NCBI GenBank assembly: GCA_963580455.1
Contig: OY756970.1
Span: forward strand, 992,001-1,056,000
Origin: Euonymus europaeus
Lineage: Eukaryota; Streptophyta; Magnoliopsida; Celastrales; Celastraceae
Length of the DNA: 64,000 bases
Reading direction: 5' to 3'
Part shown: positions 34,960 through 48,452 of the stretch, in pieces
Layout of the letters: every line of letters begins with the position of its first letter
Numbering within the stretch: the stretch's first letter is position 1
Made by a program: the position numbers and the translations under genes
Notes under the pieces: model-generated
What the model was told of the DNA's origin: nothing
What the model saw: the letters and a program-made list of their open reading frames with translations, nothing else
Database searches by the model: none

Positions 34960-37954
34960 TTCAGAACTCGAAGTCAACGGATATTAATAAAACCGTTTAC
35001 GTAAAGAAACCACATTTCGCGGCTAACTAGGTGAAACGAGACCTACTAGCCACGAGTTCTGAAATCAAAATCCGAAACTCTAGGATTGTAGAGCTCAAAA
35101 ATTAGTGTGAAATCAAGCTAAAAATCACCCAATTCAGAACTCGGAGTCAACGGATATTCATAAAACCGTTTACGTAAAGAAACCACATTTCGCGCCTAAC
35201 TAGGTGGAACGAGACCTACAAGCCACGAGTTCTGAAATCAAAATCCGAAACACGAGGATTGTAGAGCTCGAAAAGTAGTGTGAAATCAAGCTAAAAATCA
35301 CCGAATTCAGAACTCGGAGTCAACGGATATTCATAAAACCGTTTACGTAAAGAAACCAAATTTCGCGCCTAACTAGGTGAAACGAGACCTACAAGCCATG
35401 AGTTCTGAAATCAAAATCCGAAATGCGAGGATTGTAGAGCTCAAAAAGTAGTGTGAAATCAAGCTAAAAATCACCGAATTCAGAACTCGGAGTCAACGGA
35501 TATTCATAAAACCGTTTACGTAAAGAAACCACATTTCGCGCCTAACTAGGTGAAACGAGACCTACTAGTCACGAGTTCTGAAATCAAAATCCGAAACGCC
35601 AGGATTGTAGAGCTCGAAAACTAGTGTGAAATCAAGCTAAAAATCACCGAATTCAGAACTCGGAGTCAACGGATATTCATAAAACCGTTTAAGTAAAGAA
35701 ACCACATTTCGCGCCTAACTATGTGAAACGAGACCTACTAGCCACGAGTTCTGAAATCAAAATCTGAAATGACAGGATTGTAGAGCTCGAAAAGTAGTGT
35801 GAAATCAAGCTAAAAATCACCGAATTCAGAACTAGGAGTCAACGGATATTCATAAAACCGTTTACGTAAAGAAACCACATTTCGCGCCTAACTATTTGAA
35901 ATGAGACCTACTAGCCACGAGTTCTGAAATCAAAATCCGAAATGCCATGATTGTAGAGCTCGAAAACTAGTGTGAAATCAAGCTAAAAATCACCGAATTC
36001 AGAACTCGGAGTCAACGGATATTCATAAAACCGTTTAAGTAAAGAAACCACATTTCGCGCCTAACTATGTGAAACGAGACCTACTAGCCATGAGTTCTGA
36101 AATAAAAATCTGAAACTCTAGGATTGTAGAGCTCGAAAAGTAGTGTGAAATCAAGCTAAAAATCACCGAATTCAGAACTCGAAGTCAACGGATATTAATA
36201 AAACCGTTTACGTAAAGAAACCACATTTCACAGCTAACTAGGTGAAACGAGACCTACTAGCCACGAGTTCTGAAATCAAAATCCAAAACTCTAGGATTGT
36301 AGAGCTCAAAAATTAGTGTGAAATCAAGCTAAAAATCACCCAATTCAGAACTCGGAGTCAACGGATATTCATAAAACCGTTTACGTAAAGAAACCACATT
36401 TCGCGCCAAACTAGGTGAAACGAGACCTACAAGCCACGAGTTCTGAAATCAAAATCCGAAACGCGAGGATTGTAGAGCTCGAAAAGTAGTGTGAAATCAA
36501 GCTAAAAATCACCGAATTCAGAACTCGGAGTCAACGGATATTCATAAAAACGTTTACGTAAAGAAATTACATTTCGCGCGTAACTAGGTGAAACGAGACC
36601 TACAAGCCACGAGTTCTGAAATAAAAATCGGAAATGCCAGGATTGTAGGGCTCGAAAGTTAGTGTGAAATCAAGCTAAAAATCACCGAATTCAGAACTCG
36701 GAGTCAACGGATATTCATAAAACCGTTTACGTAAAGAAACCACATTTCGCGCCTAACTAGGTGAAACGAGACCTACTAGGCACGAGTTCTGAAATCAAAA
36801 TACGAAACGCCAGGATTGTAGAGCTCGAAAATTAGTGTGAAATCAAGCTAAAAATCACCGAATTCAGAACTCGGAGTCAACGGATATTCATAAAACCGTT
36901 TACGTAAAGAAACCACATTTCGCGCCTAACTAGGTGAAACGAGACCTACTAGCCACGAGTTCTGAAGTCAAAATCCGAAATGCCAGGATTGTAGAGCTCG
37001 AAATGAAGTGTGAAATCAAGCTAAAAATCACCGAATTCAGAACTCGGAGTCAACGGATATTCATAAAACCGTTTAAGTAATGAAACCACATTTCGCGCCT
37101 AACTATGTGAAATGAGACCTACTAGCCATGAGTTCTGAAATAAAAATCTGAAACTCCAGGATTGTAGAGCTCGAAAAGTAGTGTGAAATCAAGCTAAAAA
37201 TCACCCAATTCAGAACTCGAAGTCAACGGATATTCATAAAACCGTTTACGTAAAGAAACCACATTTCGCGCCTAACTAGGTGAAACGAGACCTACAAGCC
37301 ACGAGTTCTGAAATAAAAATCCGAAACACGAGGATTGAAGAGCTCGAAAAGTAGTGTGAAATCAAGCTAAAAATCACCGAATTCAGAACTCGGAGTCAAC
37401 GGATATTCATAAAACCGTTTACGTAAAGAAACCACATTTCGCGCCTAACTATTTGAAACGAGACCTACTAGCCACGAGTTCTGAAATCAAAATTCGAAAT
37501 GCCAGGATTGTAGAGCTCGAAAACTAGTGTGAAATCAAGCTAAAAATCACCGAATTCAGAACTCGGAGTCAACGGATATTCATAAAACCGTTTAAGTAAA
37601 GAAACCACATTTCGCGCCAAACTATGTGAAACGAGACCTACTAGCCACGAGTTCTGAAATCAAAATCTGAAACGCCAGGATTGTAGAGCTCGAAAATTAG
37701 TGTGAAATCAAGCTAAAAATCACCGAATTCAGAACTCGGAGTCAACGGATATTCATAAAACCGTTTACGTAAAGAAACCACATTTCGCGCCTAACTAGGT
37801 GAAACGAGACCTACAAGCCACGAGTTCTGAAATAAAAATCCAAAACTCCAGGATTGTAGATCTCGAAAATTAGTGTGAAATCAAGCTAAAAATCACCGAA
37901 TTCAGAACTCGGAGTCGAAGGATATTCGTAAAATCGTTTACGTAAAGAAACCAC
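34960..37954 (+). repeat. ~3-kb segment of a 23-monomer (3979 bp) repeat, copy 2
   Basis: Counterpart of 30981-33975. Small differences include AACTAGGAG near 35830 against AACTTGGAG near 31851, GCGCGTAACTAGG near 36575 against GCGCCTAACTAGG, and GATATTCGTAAAATCG near 37920 against GATATTCATAAAATCG. Confidence 0.9.
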
Positions 37955-40900
37955 ATTTCGCGGCTAACTAGGTTAAACGAGACCTACTAGCCACGAGTTC
38001 TGAAATCAAAATCCGAAACACCAGGATTGTAGAGCTCGAAAAATAGTGCGAAAGCAAGCTAAAAATCACCGAATTCAGAACTCGGAGTCAACGGATATTC
38101 ATAAAACCGTTTACGTAAAGAAACCACATTTCGCGGCTAACTAGGTGAAACGAGACCTACTAGCCACGAGTACTGAAATCAAAATCTGAAACGCCAGGAT
38201 TGTAGAGCTCGAAAATTAGTGTGAAATCAAGCTAAAAATCTCCGAATTCAGAACTCGGAGTCAACGGATATTCATAAAACCGTTTACGTAAAGAAACCAC
38301 ATTTCGCGCCTAACTAGGTGAAAGGAGACCTACAAGCCACGAGTTCTGAAATAAAAATCCGAAACGCCAGGATTGTAGATCTCGTAAAGTAGTGTGAAAT
38401 CAAGCTAAAAATCACCGAATTCAGAACTCGGAGTCAACGGATATTCATAAAACCGTTTAAGTAAAGAAACCACATTTCGCGCCTAACTATGTGAAACGAG
38501 ACCAACTAGCCACGAGTTCTGAAATCAAAATCCGAAGCGCCAGGATTGTAGAGCTCGAAAATTAGTGTGAAATCAAGCTAAAAATCACCGAATTCAGAAC
38601 TCGGAGTCAACGGATATTCATAAAACCGTTTACGAAAAGAAACCACATTTCGCGACTAACTAGGTGAAACGAGACCTACTAGCCACGAGTTCTGAAATTA
38701 AAATCCGAAACTTTAGGATTGTAGAGCTCGAAAAGTAGTGTGAAATCAAGCTAAAAATCACCGAATTCAGAACTCGGAGTCAACGGATATTCATAAAACC
38801 GTTTACGTAAAGAAACCACATTTCGCGGCTAACTAGGTGAAACGAGACCTACTAGCCACGAGTTCTGAAATTAAAATACGAAACTTTAGGATTGTAGAGC
38901 TCGAAAAGTAGTGTGAAATCAAGCTAAAAATCACCGAATTCAGAACTCGGAGTCAACAGATATTCATAAAACCGTTTACGTAAAGAAACCACATTTCGCG
39001 CCTAACTAGGTGAAACGAGACCTACCAGCCACGAGTTCTGAAATCAAAATCCGAAATATCAGGATTGTAGAGCTCGCAAAGTAGTGTGAAATCAAGCTAA
39101 AAATCACCGAATTCAGAACTCGGAGTCAACGGATATTCATAACATCGTATACGTAAAGAAACCACATTTCGCGGCTAACTAGGTGAAACGAGACCTACTA
39201 GGCACGAGTTCTGAAATCAAAATCCGAAACTCCAAGATTGTAGAGCTCGAAAAGTAGTGTGAAATCAAGCTAAAAATCACCGAAATCAGAACTCGGAGTC
39301 AACGGATATTCATAAAACCGTTTACGTAAAGAAACCACATTTCGCGGCTAACTAGGTGAAACGAGACCTACTAGCCACGAGTTCTGAAATCAAAATCCGA
39401 AACGCCAGGATTGTAGAGCTCGAAAACTAGTGTGAAATTAAGCTAAAAATCACCGAATTCAGAACTCGGAGTCAACGGATATTCATAAAACCGTTTAAGT
39501 AAAGAAACCACATTTCGCGCCTAACTATGTGAAACGAGACCTACTAGCCACGAGTTCTGAAATCAAAATCTGAAACGCCAGGATTGTAGAGCTCGAAAAT
39601 TAGTGTGAAATCAAGCTAAAAATCACCGAATTCAGAACTCGGAGTCAACGGATATTCATAAAACCGTTTACGTAAAGAAACCACATTTCGCGCCTAACTA
39701 GGTGAAACGAGACCTACACCCACGAGTTCTGAAATAAAAATCCGAAACGCCAGGATTGTAGATCTCGTAAAGTAGTGTGAAATCAAGCTAAAAATCACCG
39801 AATTCAGAACTCGGAGTCAACGGATATTCATAAAACCGTTTAAGCAAAGAAACCACATTTCGCGGCTAACTATGTGAAACGAGACCTACTAGCCACGAGT
39901 TCTGAAATCAAAATCCGAAACGCCAGGATTTTAGATCTCAAAAAGTAGTGTGAAATCAAGCTAAAAATCACCGAATTCAGAACTCGGAGTCAACGGATAT
40001 TCATAAAACCGTTTACGTAAAGAAACCACATTTCGCGGCTAACTAGGTGAAACGAGACCTACTAGCCACGAGTTCTGAAATTAAAATAAGAAACTTTAGG
40101 ATTGTAGAGCTCGAAAAGTAGTGTGAAATCAAGCTAAAAATCACCGAATTCAGAACTCGGAGTCAACGGATATTCATAAAACCGTTTACGTAAAGAAAAC
40201 ACATTTCGCGGCTAACTAGGTGAAACGAGACCTACTAGCCACGAGTTCTGAAATTAAAATACGAAACTTTAGGATTGTAGAGCTCGAAAAGTAGTGTGAA
40301 ATCAAGCTAAAAATCACCGAATTCAGAACTCGGAGTCAACAGATATTCATAAAACCGTTTACGTAAAGAAACCACATTTCGCGCCTAACTAGGTGAAACG
40401 AGACCTACCAGCCACGAGTTCTGAAATCAAAATCCGAAATATCAGGATTGTAGAGCTCGCAAAGTAGTGTGAAATCAAGCTAAAAATCACCGAATTCAGA
40501 ACTCGGAGTCAACGGATATTAATAAAATCGTTTACGTAAAGAAACCACATTTCGCGGCTAACTAGGTGAAACGAGACCTACTAGGCACGAGTTCTGAAAT
40601 TAAAATCCGAAACTCCAGGATTGTAGAGCTCGAAAATTAGTGTGAAATCAAGCTAAAAATCACCGAATTCAGAACTCGGAGTCAACGGATATTCAGAAAA
40701 CCGTTTACGTAAAGAAACCACATTTCGCTCCTAACTATGTGAAACGAGACCTACTAGCCACGAGTTCTGAAATCAAAATCCGAAACGCCAGGATTGTAGA
40801 GCTCGAAAACTAGTGTGAAATTAAGCTAAAAATCACCGAATTCAGAACTCGGAGTCAACGGATATTCATAAAACCGTTTAAGTAAAGAAACCACATTTCG

Positions 40901-43900
40901 CGCCTAACTATGTGAAACGAGACCTACTAGCCACGAGTTCTGAAATCAAAATCTGAAACGCCAGGATTGTAGAGCTTGAAAATTAGTGTGAAATCAAGCT
41001 AAAAATCTCCGAATTCAGAACTCGGAGTCAACGGATATTCATAAAACCGTTTACGTAAAGAAACCACATTTCGCGCCTAACTAGGTGAAAGGAGACCTAC
41101 AAGCCACGAGTTCTGAAATAAAAATCCGAAATGCCAGGATTGTAGATCTCGTAAGGTAGTGTGAAATCAAGCTAAAAATCACCGAATTCAGAACTCGGAG
41201 TCAACGGATATTCATAAAACCGTTTAAGTAAAGAAACCACATTTCGCGCCTAACTATGTGAAACGAGACCAACTAGCCACGAGTTCTGAAATCAAAATCC
41301 GAAAAGCCAGGATTTTAGATCTCAAAAAGTAGTGTGAAATCAAGCTAAAAATCACCGAATTCAGAACTCGGAGTCAACGGATATTCATAAAACCGTTTAC
41401 GAAAAGAAACCACATTTCGCGGCTAACTAGGTGAAACGAGACCTACAAGCCACGAGTTCTGAAATTAAAATACGAAACTTTAGGATTGTAGAGCTCGAAA
41501 AGTAGTGTGAAATCAAGCTAAAAATCACCGAATTCAGAACTCGGAGTCAACGGATATTCATAAAACCGTTTACGTAAAGAAACCACATTTCGCGGCTAAC
41601 TAGGTGAAACGAGACCTACTAGCCACGAGTTCTGAAATTAAAATACGAAACTTTAGGATTGTAGAGCTCGAAAAGTAGTGTGAAATCAAGCTAAAAATCA
41701 CCGAATTCAGAACTCGGAGTCAACGGATATTCATAAAACCGTTTATGTAAAGAAACCACATTTCGCGGCTAACTAGGTGAAACGAGACCTACTAGCCACG
41801 AGTTCTGAAATTAAAATACGAAACTTTAGGATTTTAGAGCTCGAAAAGTAGTGTGAAATCAAGCTAAAAATCACCGAATTCAGAACTCGGAGTCAACAGA
41901 TATTCATAAAACCGTTTACGTAAAGAAACCACATTTCGCGCCTAACTAGGTGAAACGAGACCTACCAGCCACGAGTTCTGAAATCAAAATCCGAAATATC
42001 AGGATTGTAGAGCTCGCAAAGTAGTGTGAAATCAAGCTAAAAATCACCGAATTCAGAACTCGGAGTCAACGGATATTCATAAAACCGTTTATGTAAAGAA
42101 ACCACATTTCGCGGCTAACTAGGTGAAACGAGACCTACTAGCCACGAGTTCTGAAATTAAAATACGAAACTTTAGGATTTTAGAGCTCGAAAAGTAGTGT
42201 GAAATCAAGCTAAAAATCACCGAATTCAGAACTCGGAGTCAACGGATATTCATAAAACCGTTTACGTAAAGAAACCACATTTCGCGGCTAACTAGCTGAA
42301 ACGAGACCTACTAGCCACGAGTTCTGAAATTAAAATTAGAAACTTTAGGATTGTAGAGCTCGAAAAGTAGTGTGAAATCAAGCTAAAAATCACCGAATTC
42401 AGAACTCGGAGTCAACGGATATTCATAAAACCGTTTACGTAAAGAAACCACATTTCGCGGCTAACTAGGTGAAACGAGACCTACTAGCCACGAGTTCTGA
42501 AATTAAAATACGAAACTTTAGGATTGTAGAGCTCGAAAAGTAGTGTGAAATCAAGCTAAAAATCACCGAATTCAGAACTCGGAGTCAACGGATATTAATA
42601 AAATCGTTTACGTAAAGAAACCACATTTCGCGGCTAACTAGGTGAAACGAGACCTACTAGGCACGAGTTCTGAAATTAAAATCCGAAACTCCAGGATTGT
42701 AGAGCTCGAAAATTAGTGTGAAATCAAGCTAAAAATCACCGAATTCAGAACTCGGAGTCAACGGATATTCAGAAAATCGTTTACGTAAAGAAACCACATT
42801 TCGCGCCTAACTATGTGAAACGAGACCTACTAGCCACGAGTTCTGAAATCAAAATCCGAAACGCCAGGATTGTAGAGCTCGAAAACTAGTGTGAAGTTAA
42901 GCTAAAAATCACCGAATTCAGAACTCGGAGTCAACGGATATTCATAAAACCGTTTAAGTAAAGAAACCACATTTCGCGCCTAACTATGTGAAACGAGACC
43001 TACTAGCCACGAGTTCTGAAATCAAAATCTGAAACGCCAGGATTGTAGAGCTCGAAAATTAGTGTGAAATCAAGCTAAAAATCACCGAATTCAGAACTCG
43101 GAGTCAACGGATATTCATAAAACCGTTTACGTAAAGAAACCACATTTCGCGCCTAACTAGGTGAAACGAGACCTACAAGCCACGAGTTCTGAAATAAAAA
43201 TCCGAAACGCCAGGATTATAGATCTCGTAAAGTAGTGTGAAATCAAGCTAAAAATCACCGAATTCAGAACTCGGAGTCAACGGATATTCATAAAACCGTT
43301 TAAGTAAAGAAACCACATTTCGCGCCTAACTATGTGAAACGAGACCTACTAGCCACGAGTTCTGAAATCAAAATCCGAAACGCCAGGATTTTAGATCTCA
43401 AAAAGTAGTCTGAAATCAAGCTAAAAATCACCGAATTCAGAACTCGGAGTCAACGGATATTCGTAAAACCGTTTACGTAAAGAAACCACATTTCGCGGCT
43501 AACTAGGTGAAACGAGACCTACTAGCCACGAGTTCTGAAATTAAAATACGAAACTTTAGGATTGTAGAGCTCGAAAAGTAGTGTGAAATCAAGCTAAAAA
43601 TCACCGAATTCAGAACTCGGAGTCAACGGATATTCATAAAACCGTTTATGTAAAGAAACCACATTTCGCGGCTAACTAGGTGAAACGAGACCTACTAGCC
43701 ACGAGTTCTGAAATTAAAATACGAAACTTTAGGATTTTAGAGCTCGAAAAGTAGTGTGAAATCAAGCTAAAAATCACCGAATTCAGAACTCGGAGTCAAC
43801 AGATATTCATAAAACCGTTTACGTAAAGAAACCACATTTCGCGCCTAACTAGGTGAAACGAGACCTACCAGCCACGAGTTCTGAAATCAAAATCCGAAAT

Positions 43901-46203
43901 ATCAGGATTGTAGAGCTCGCAAAGTAGTGTGAAATCAAGCTAAAAATCACCGAATTCAGAACTCGGAGTCAACGGATATTCATAAAATCGTATACGTAAA
44001 GAAACCACAATTCGCGGCTAACTAGGTGAAACGAGACCTACTAGGCACGAGTTTTGAAATCAAAATCCGAAACTCCAAGATTGTAGAGCTCGAAAAGTAG
44101 TGTGAAATCAAGCTAAAAATCACCGAATTCAGAACTCGGAGTCAACGGATATTCAGAAAACCGTTTACGTAAAGAAACCACATTTCGCGCCTAACTATGT
44201 GAAACGAGACCTACTAGCCACGAGTTCTGAAATCAAAATCCGAAACGCCAGGATTGTAGAGCTCGAAAACTAGTGTGAAATTAAGCTAAAAATCACCGAA
44301 TTCAGAACTCGGAGTCAACGGATATTCATAAAACCGTTTAAGTAAAGAAACCACATTTCGCGCCTAACTATGTGAAACGAGACCTACTAGCCACGAGTTC
44401 TGAAATCAAAATCTGAAACGCCAGGATTGTAGAGCTCGAAAATTAGTGTGAAATCAAGCTAAAAATCACCGAATTCAGAACTCGGAGTCAACGGATATTC
44501 ATAAAACCGTTTACGTAAAGAAACCACATTTCGCGCCTAACTAGGTGAAACGAGACCTACAAGCCACGAGTTCTGAAATAAAAATCCGAAATGCCAGGAT
44601 TATAGATCTCGTAAAGTAGTGTGAAATCAAGCTAAAAATCATCGAATTCAGAACTCGGAGTCAACGGATATTCATAAAACCGTTTAAGTAAAGAAACCAC
44701 ATTTCGCGCCTAACTATGTGAAACGAGACCTACTAGCCACGAGTTCTGAAATCAAAATCCGAAACGCCAGGATTTTAGATCTCAAAAAGTAGTGTGAAAT
44801 CAAGCTAAAAATCACCGAATTCAGAACTCGGAGTCAACGGATATTCATAAAACCGTTTACGTAAAGAAACCACATTTCGCGGCTAACTAGGTGAAACGAG
44901 ACCTACTAGCCACGAGTTCTGAAATTAAAATACGAAACTTTAGGATTGTAGAGCTCGAAAAGTAGTGTGAAATCAAGCTAAAAATCACCGAATTCAGAAC
45001 TCGGAGTCAACGGATATTCATAAAACCGTTTATGTAAAGAAACCACATTTCGCGGCTAACTAGGTGAAACGAGACCTACTAGCCACGAGTTCTGAAATTA
45101 AAATACGAAACTTTAGGATTGTAGAGCTCGAAAAGTAGTGTGAAATCAAGCTAAAAATCACCGAATTCAGAACTCGGAGTCAACAGATATTCATAAAACC
45201 GTTTACGTAAAGAAACCACATTTCGCGCCTAACTAGGTGAAACGAGACCTACCAGCCACGAGTTCTGAAATCAAAATCCGAAATATCAGGATTGTAGAGC
45301 TCGCAAAGTAGTGTGAAATCAAGCTAAAAATCACCGAATTCAGAACTCGGAGTCAACGGATATTCATAACATCGTATACGTAAAGAAACCACATTTCGCG
45401 GCTAACTAGGTGAAACGAGACCTACTAGGCACGAGTTCTGAAATCAAAATCCGAAACTCCAAGATTGTAGAGCTCGAAAAGTAGTGTGAAATCAAGCTAA
45501 AAATCACCGAATTCAGAACTCGGAGTCAACGGATATTCATAAAACCGTTTACGTAAAGAAACCACATTTCGCGGCTAACTAGGTGAAACGAGACCTACTA
45601 GCCACGAGTTCTGAAATCAAAATCCGAAACGCCAGGATTGTAGAGCTCGAAAACTAGTGTGAAATTAAGCTAAAAATCACCGAATTCAGAACTCGGAGTC
45701 AACGGATATTCATAAAATCGTTTACGTAAAGAAACCACATTTCGCGGCTAACTAGGTGAAACGAGACCTACTAGCCACGAGTTCTGAAATCAAAATCCCA
45801 AACTCCAGGATTGTAGAGCTCGAAAAGTAGTGTGAAATCAAGCTAAAAATCACCGAATTCAAAACTCGGAGTCAACGGATATTCATAAAACCGTTTACGT
45901 AAAGAAACCACATTTCGCGGCTAACTAGGTGAAACTAGACCTACTAGCCACGAGTTCTGAAATAAAAATCCGAAACTGCAGGATTGTAGAGCTCGAAAGT
46001 TAGTGTGAAATCAAGGTAAAAATCACCCAATTCAGAACTCGGAGTCAACTGATATTCATAAAACCGTTTACGGAAAGAAACCACATTTTGCGGCTAACTA
46101 GATGAAACGAGACCTACTAGCCACGAGTTCTGAAATTAAAATCCGAAACTCCAGGATTGTAGAGCTCGAAAAGTAGTGTGAAATCAAGCTAAAAATCACC
46201 GAA
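37955..46203 (+). repeat. Block VII: HOR modules of variable length (8, 9, 11, 8, 6 monomers)
   Basis: The block is defined by GAAATTAAAATACG...CTTTAGG monomers and by a CCGAAATATC monomer that also has AACAGATATT. The CCGAAATATC marker lies at 39051, 40434, 41991, 43894, 45278 and 46316, spaced 1383, 1557, 1903, 1384 and 1038 bp (8, 9, 11, 8 and 6 monomers). Module ends are constant (AACATCGTATACG or AAATCG monomer, GATCTCGTAAAG, GATCTCAAAAAG), and length differences come mainly from extra copies of the TTAAAATACG monomers. One monomer near 39712 has a one-base deletion, CTACACCCACG, explaining 1383 instead of 1384. Confidence 0.87.
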
Positions 46204-48452
46204 TTCAGAACTCGGAGTCAACAGATATTCATAAAACCGTTTACGTAAAGAAACCACATTTCGCGCCTAACTAGGTGAAACGAGACCTACTAGCCACGAG
46301 TTCTGAAATCAAAATCCGAAATATCAGGATTGTAGAGCTCGCAAAGTAGTGTGAAATCAAGCTAAAAATCACCGAATTCAGAACTCGGAGTCAACGGATA
46401 TTCATAAAATCGTTTACGTAAAGAAACCACATTTCGCGGCTAACTAGGTGAAACGAGACCTACTAGCCACGAGTTCTGAAATCAAAATCCGAAACTCCAG
46501 GATTGTAGAGCTCGCAAAGTAGTGTGAAATCAAGCTAAAAATCACCGAATTCAGAACTCGGAGTCAACGGATATTCATAAAATCGTTTACGTAAAGAAAC
46601 CACATTTCGCGGCTAACTAGGTGAAACGAGACCTACTAGCCACGAGTTCTGAAATCAAAATCCGAAACTCCAGGATTGTAGAGCTCGAAAAGTAGTGTGA
46701 AATCAAGCTAAAAATCACCGAATTCAGAACTCGGAGTCAACGGATATTCATAAAATCGTTTACGTAAAGAAACCACATTTCGCGGCTAACTAGGTGAAAC
46801 GAGACCTACTAGCCACGAGTTCTGAAATCAAAATCCGAAAATCCAGGATTGTAGAGCTCGAAAAGTAGTGTGAAATCAAGACAAAAATCACCGAATTCAG
46901 AACTCGGAGTCAACGGATATTCATAAAACCGTTTACGTAAAGAAACCACATTTCGCGCCTAATTAAGTGAAACGTGACCTACTAGCCACGAGTTCTGAAA
47001 TCAAAATCCGAAACGCCAGGATTTTAGATCTCGAAAAGTAGTGTGAAATCGAGCTAAAAATCACCGAATTCAGAACTCGGAGTCAACGGATATTCATAAA
47101 ACCGTTTACGTAAAGAAACCACATTTCGCGGCTAACTATGTGAAACGAGACCTACTAGCCACGAGTTCTGAAATCAAAATCCGAAACTTTAGGATTGTAG
47201 AGCTCGAAAAGTAGTGTGAAATAAAGATAAAAATCACCGAATTCAGAACTCGGAGTCAACAGATATTCATAAAACCGTTTACGTAAAGAAACCACATTTC
47301 GCGCCTAACTTGGTGAAACGAGACCTACTAGCCACGAGTTCTGAAATCAAAATCCGAAATATCGGGATTGTAGAGCTCGCAAGGTAGTGTGAAATCAAGC
47401 TAAAAATCACCGAATTCAGAACTCGGAGTCAACGGATATTCATAAAACCGTTTACGTAAAGAAACCACATTTCGCGCCTAACTTGGTGAAACGAGACCTA
47501 CTAGCCACGAGTTCTGAAATCAAAATCCGAAATATCGGGATTGTAGAGCTCGCAAGGTAGTGTGAAATCAAGCTAAAAATCACCGAATTCAGAACTCGGA
47601 GTCAACGGATATTCATAAAATCGTTTACGTAAAGAAACCACATTTTGCGGCTAACTAGGTGAAACGAGACCTACTAGCCACGAGTTCTAAAATCAAAATC
47701 CGAAACTCCAGGATTGTAGAGCTCGAAAAGTAGTGTGAAATCAAGCTAAAAATCACCGAATTCAGAACTCGGAGTCAACGGATATTCATAAAACCGTTTA
47801 CGTAAAGAAACCACATTTCGCGGCTAACTAGGTGAAACTAGACCTACTAGCCACGAGTTCTGAAATAAAAATCCGAAACTCCAGGATTGTAGAGCTCGAA
47901 AGTTAGTGTGAAATCAAGGTAAAAATCACCCAATTCAGAACTCGGAGTCAACGGATATTCATAAAACCGTTTACGTAAAGAAACCACATTTAGCGGCTAA
48001 CTAGATAAAACGAGACCTACTAGCCACGAGTTCTGAAATCAAAATCCGAAACTTCAGGATTGTAGAGCTCGAAAAGTAGTGTGAAATCAAGCTAAAAATC
48101 ACCGAATTCAGAACTCAGAGTCAACAGATATTCATAAAACCGTTTACGTAAAGAAACCACATTTCGCGCCTAACTAGGTGAAACGAGACCTACTAGCCAC
48201 GAGTTCTGAAATCAAAATCCGAAATATCAGGGTTGTAGAGCTCGCAAAGTAGTGTGAAATCAAGCTAAAAATCACCGAATTCAGAACTCGGAGTCAACGG
48301 ATATTCATAAAATCGTTTACGTAAAGAAACCACATTTCGCGGCTAACTAGGTGAAACGAGACCTACTAGCCACGAGTTCTGAAATCAAAATCCGAAACTC
48401 CAGGATTGTAGAGCTCGCAAAGTAGTGTGAAATCAAGCTAAAAATCACCGAA
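46204..48452 (+). repeat. 13-monomer segment duplicated at 49837-51912, with one extra monomer
   Basis: From 46204 to about 47414 the copy lies 3633 bp (21 monomers) downstream; from 47588 onward it lies 3460 bp (20 monomers) downstream. The shift by exactly one monomer is explained by the local monomer duplication at 47242-47587. Shared rare variants include CTAGATAAAACG with ATTTAGCGG (47991/51451), AACTCAGAGTCAACAG (48111/51571) and ATCAGGGTTG (about 48226/51686). Confidence 0.89.
47242..47587 (+). repeat. Single-monomer tandem duplication (2 x 173 bp)
   Basis: Monomers 47242-47414 and 47415-47587 are almost identical. Both have CTAACTTGGTGAAAC, ATATCGGGATTG and CGCAAGG. The only difference I see is AACAGATATT against AACGGATATT. 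The second copy of the larger segment (49837-51912) has just one such monomer, at 50875, with CTAACTAGG, so the duplication arose in this copy only. Confidence 0.9.
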
